Positions 5,242 through 5,770 of a DNA stretch of 5,770 nt are shown piece after piece. The stretch covers positions 1 through 5,770 of the forward strand of contig CAMZKK010000048.1 of assembly GCA_947311175.1 (NCBI GenBank), written 5' to 3'. The translations under genes and the position numbers were made by a program. Within the stretch, counting starts at the first letter, position 1. Every line of letters begins with the position of its first letter. Source of the DNA: an uncultured Planctomycetota bacterium (GTDB taxonomy: Bacteria > Planctomycetota > SZUA-567 > JAFGNG01). The notes under the pieces were generated by a model. The model did not search any database, had not been told where the DNA came from, and was given only the letters and a program-made list of their open reading frames with translations.

Positions 5242-5770
5242 TTATTCACCATTATTGGCAAATTCTTCTTTATACTCAGTTTGCATTTGAGCATAGATTG
5301 GGAATTTACTACATAACTCAACACTTCTTACCTTTAGTTTTTCTAAAGCTGCATCATCATTTGCAACCTTAAATGCACAGTCAATAATGTCCACAATTTC
5401 AATCATTTCCTCTTCTTTCATTCCTCTCGTGGTCATTGCCGGTGTGCCAAGCCTTACACCACTTGCCTTAACCGGAGGTGCCGGATCGTAAGGAATGAGA
5501 TTTTTGTTTGCGGTAATTCCAGCCTTATGAAGTGCATCACTTGCTTCTTTTCCAGTTATGTTTTGACTGCGGACATCAACCAAGAGAAGATGATTGTCCG
5601 TTCCGCCAGATACCAAACGATAGCCTTTATTCATTAATTCTTTTGCCATAGTTTGGGCATTTGCAAGCACTTGTTTTTGATAATCAACAAATGAATCCGA
5701 TAATGCCTCTTTAAATGCAACAGCTTTTGCCGCAATAACATGCATCAACGGACCGCCTTGCATTCCCGGG
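5242..5770 (-). CDS. glyA: Serine hydroxymethyltransferase, C-terminal part (5' end outside window)
   Basis: The visible ~175 residues are the C-terminal portion of a PLP enzyme of about 415 residues. The enzyme interconverts serine and glycine and loads the one-carbon unit onto tetrahydrofolate in the cytoplasm. The reading frame is open to the window edge; the first residues seen are PGMQGGPLMHVIAAKA, matching the family FPGxQGGPxxHxIAAKA segment that follows the PLP-binding lysine region. Further family landmarks are GTDNHLLLVDVR, the Ile/Thr/Asn-rich NKNLIPYDPAPP segment, and SGVRLGTPAMTTRGM, the strongly conserved RLGTPAxTTRG motif. The C-terminus ends normally in a short charged tail. 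The Met at 5763 is internal, not a start. The radC ATG begins 8 bases after the stop, so the two are likely cotranscribed. No damage is seen in the part present. Confidence 0.95.
   Translation of the reverse strand, partial: PGMQGGPLMHVIAAKAVAFKEALSDSFVDYQKQVLANAQTMAKELMNKGYRLVSGGTDNHLLLVDVRSQNITGKEASDALHKAGITANKNLIPYDPAPPVKASGVRLGTPAMTTRGMKEEEMIEIVDIIDCAFKVANDDAALEKLKVRSVELCSKFPIYAQMQTEYKEEFANNGE

Noticed and set aside
1..5770. CRISPR array, toxin-antitoxin pair, retron or other defence system
   Set aside because: I found no spaced direct repeats, no reverse transcriptase or nuclease motif, and no paired small ORFs with ribosome binding sites.

Overview
The window is a piece of an AT-rich bacterial chromosome. 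It carries a serine hydroxymethyltransferase, a RadC-family protein and a Gfo/Idh/MocA oxidoreductase, all read with Shine-Dalgarno-type starts and the standard code. Nothing here fixes the phylum. The RadC architecture and the palindrome-rich spacers hint at a less-studied Gram-negative or candidate-phylum lineage, but that is only an impression.

Layout. Positions 1-1371 or slightly beyond hold a copy of an IS256/mutator-type insertion sequence on the + strand: an apparently intact 425-residue DDE transposase flanked by a 10-bp perfect inverted repeat (1-10 / 1362-1371). Everything else is encoded on the - strand. Read in the direction of transcription, from right to left, this is: the C-terminal part of glyA (enters at the right edge, stop at 5242), radC (5233-4130), a GT-A-like glycosyltransferase (4129-3200), a palindrome-rich spacer (3199-2925), a Gfo/Idh/MocA oxidoreductase (2924-1884), a second palindrome-rich spacer (1883-1657), and a small single-pass membrane protein (1656-1381) that runs up to the insertion sequence.

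How the genes relate. glyA, radC and the glycosyltransferase are very tightly packed: 8 bases separate glyA from radC, and the TAG of radC directly abuts the ATG of the glycosyltransferase. They are probably one transcript with translational coupling, although their functions (one-carbon metabolism, a JAMM-fold protein, sugar transfer) do not form an obvious pathway. The oxidoreductase has its own good ribosome binding site and a long leader, and could be a separate unit.

The less ordinary content is: (a) the RadC protein carries about 155 extra N-terminal residues with a C-x5-C-x2-C-x5-C cluster that resembles the iron-sulfur loop of endonuclease III-type glycosylases; (b) two related palindromes, each lying just past the stop codon of a - strand gene, share a GGGRCACGCAAAGA core in opposite orientations, like a dispersed REP-type element; (c) the spacer 2925-3199 is filled with nested inverted repeats whose imperfections form G-U pairs only in - strand RNA. 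No CRISPR array, tRNA, rRNA or recognisable defence system is present.
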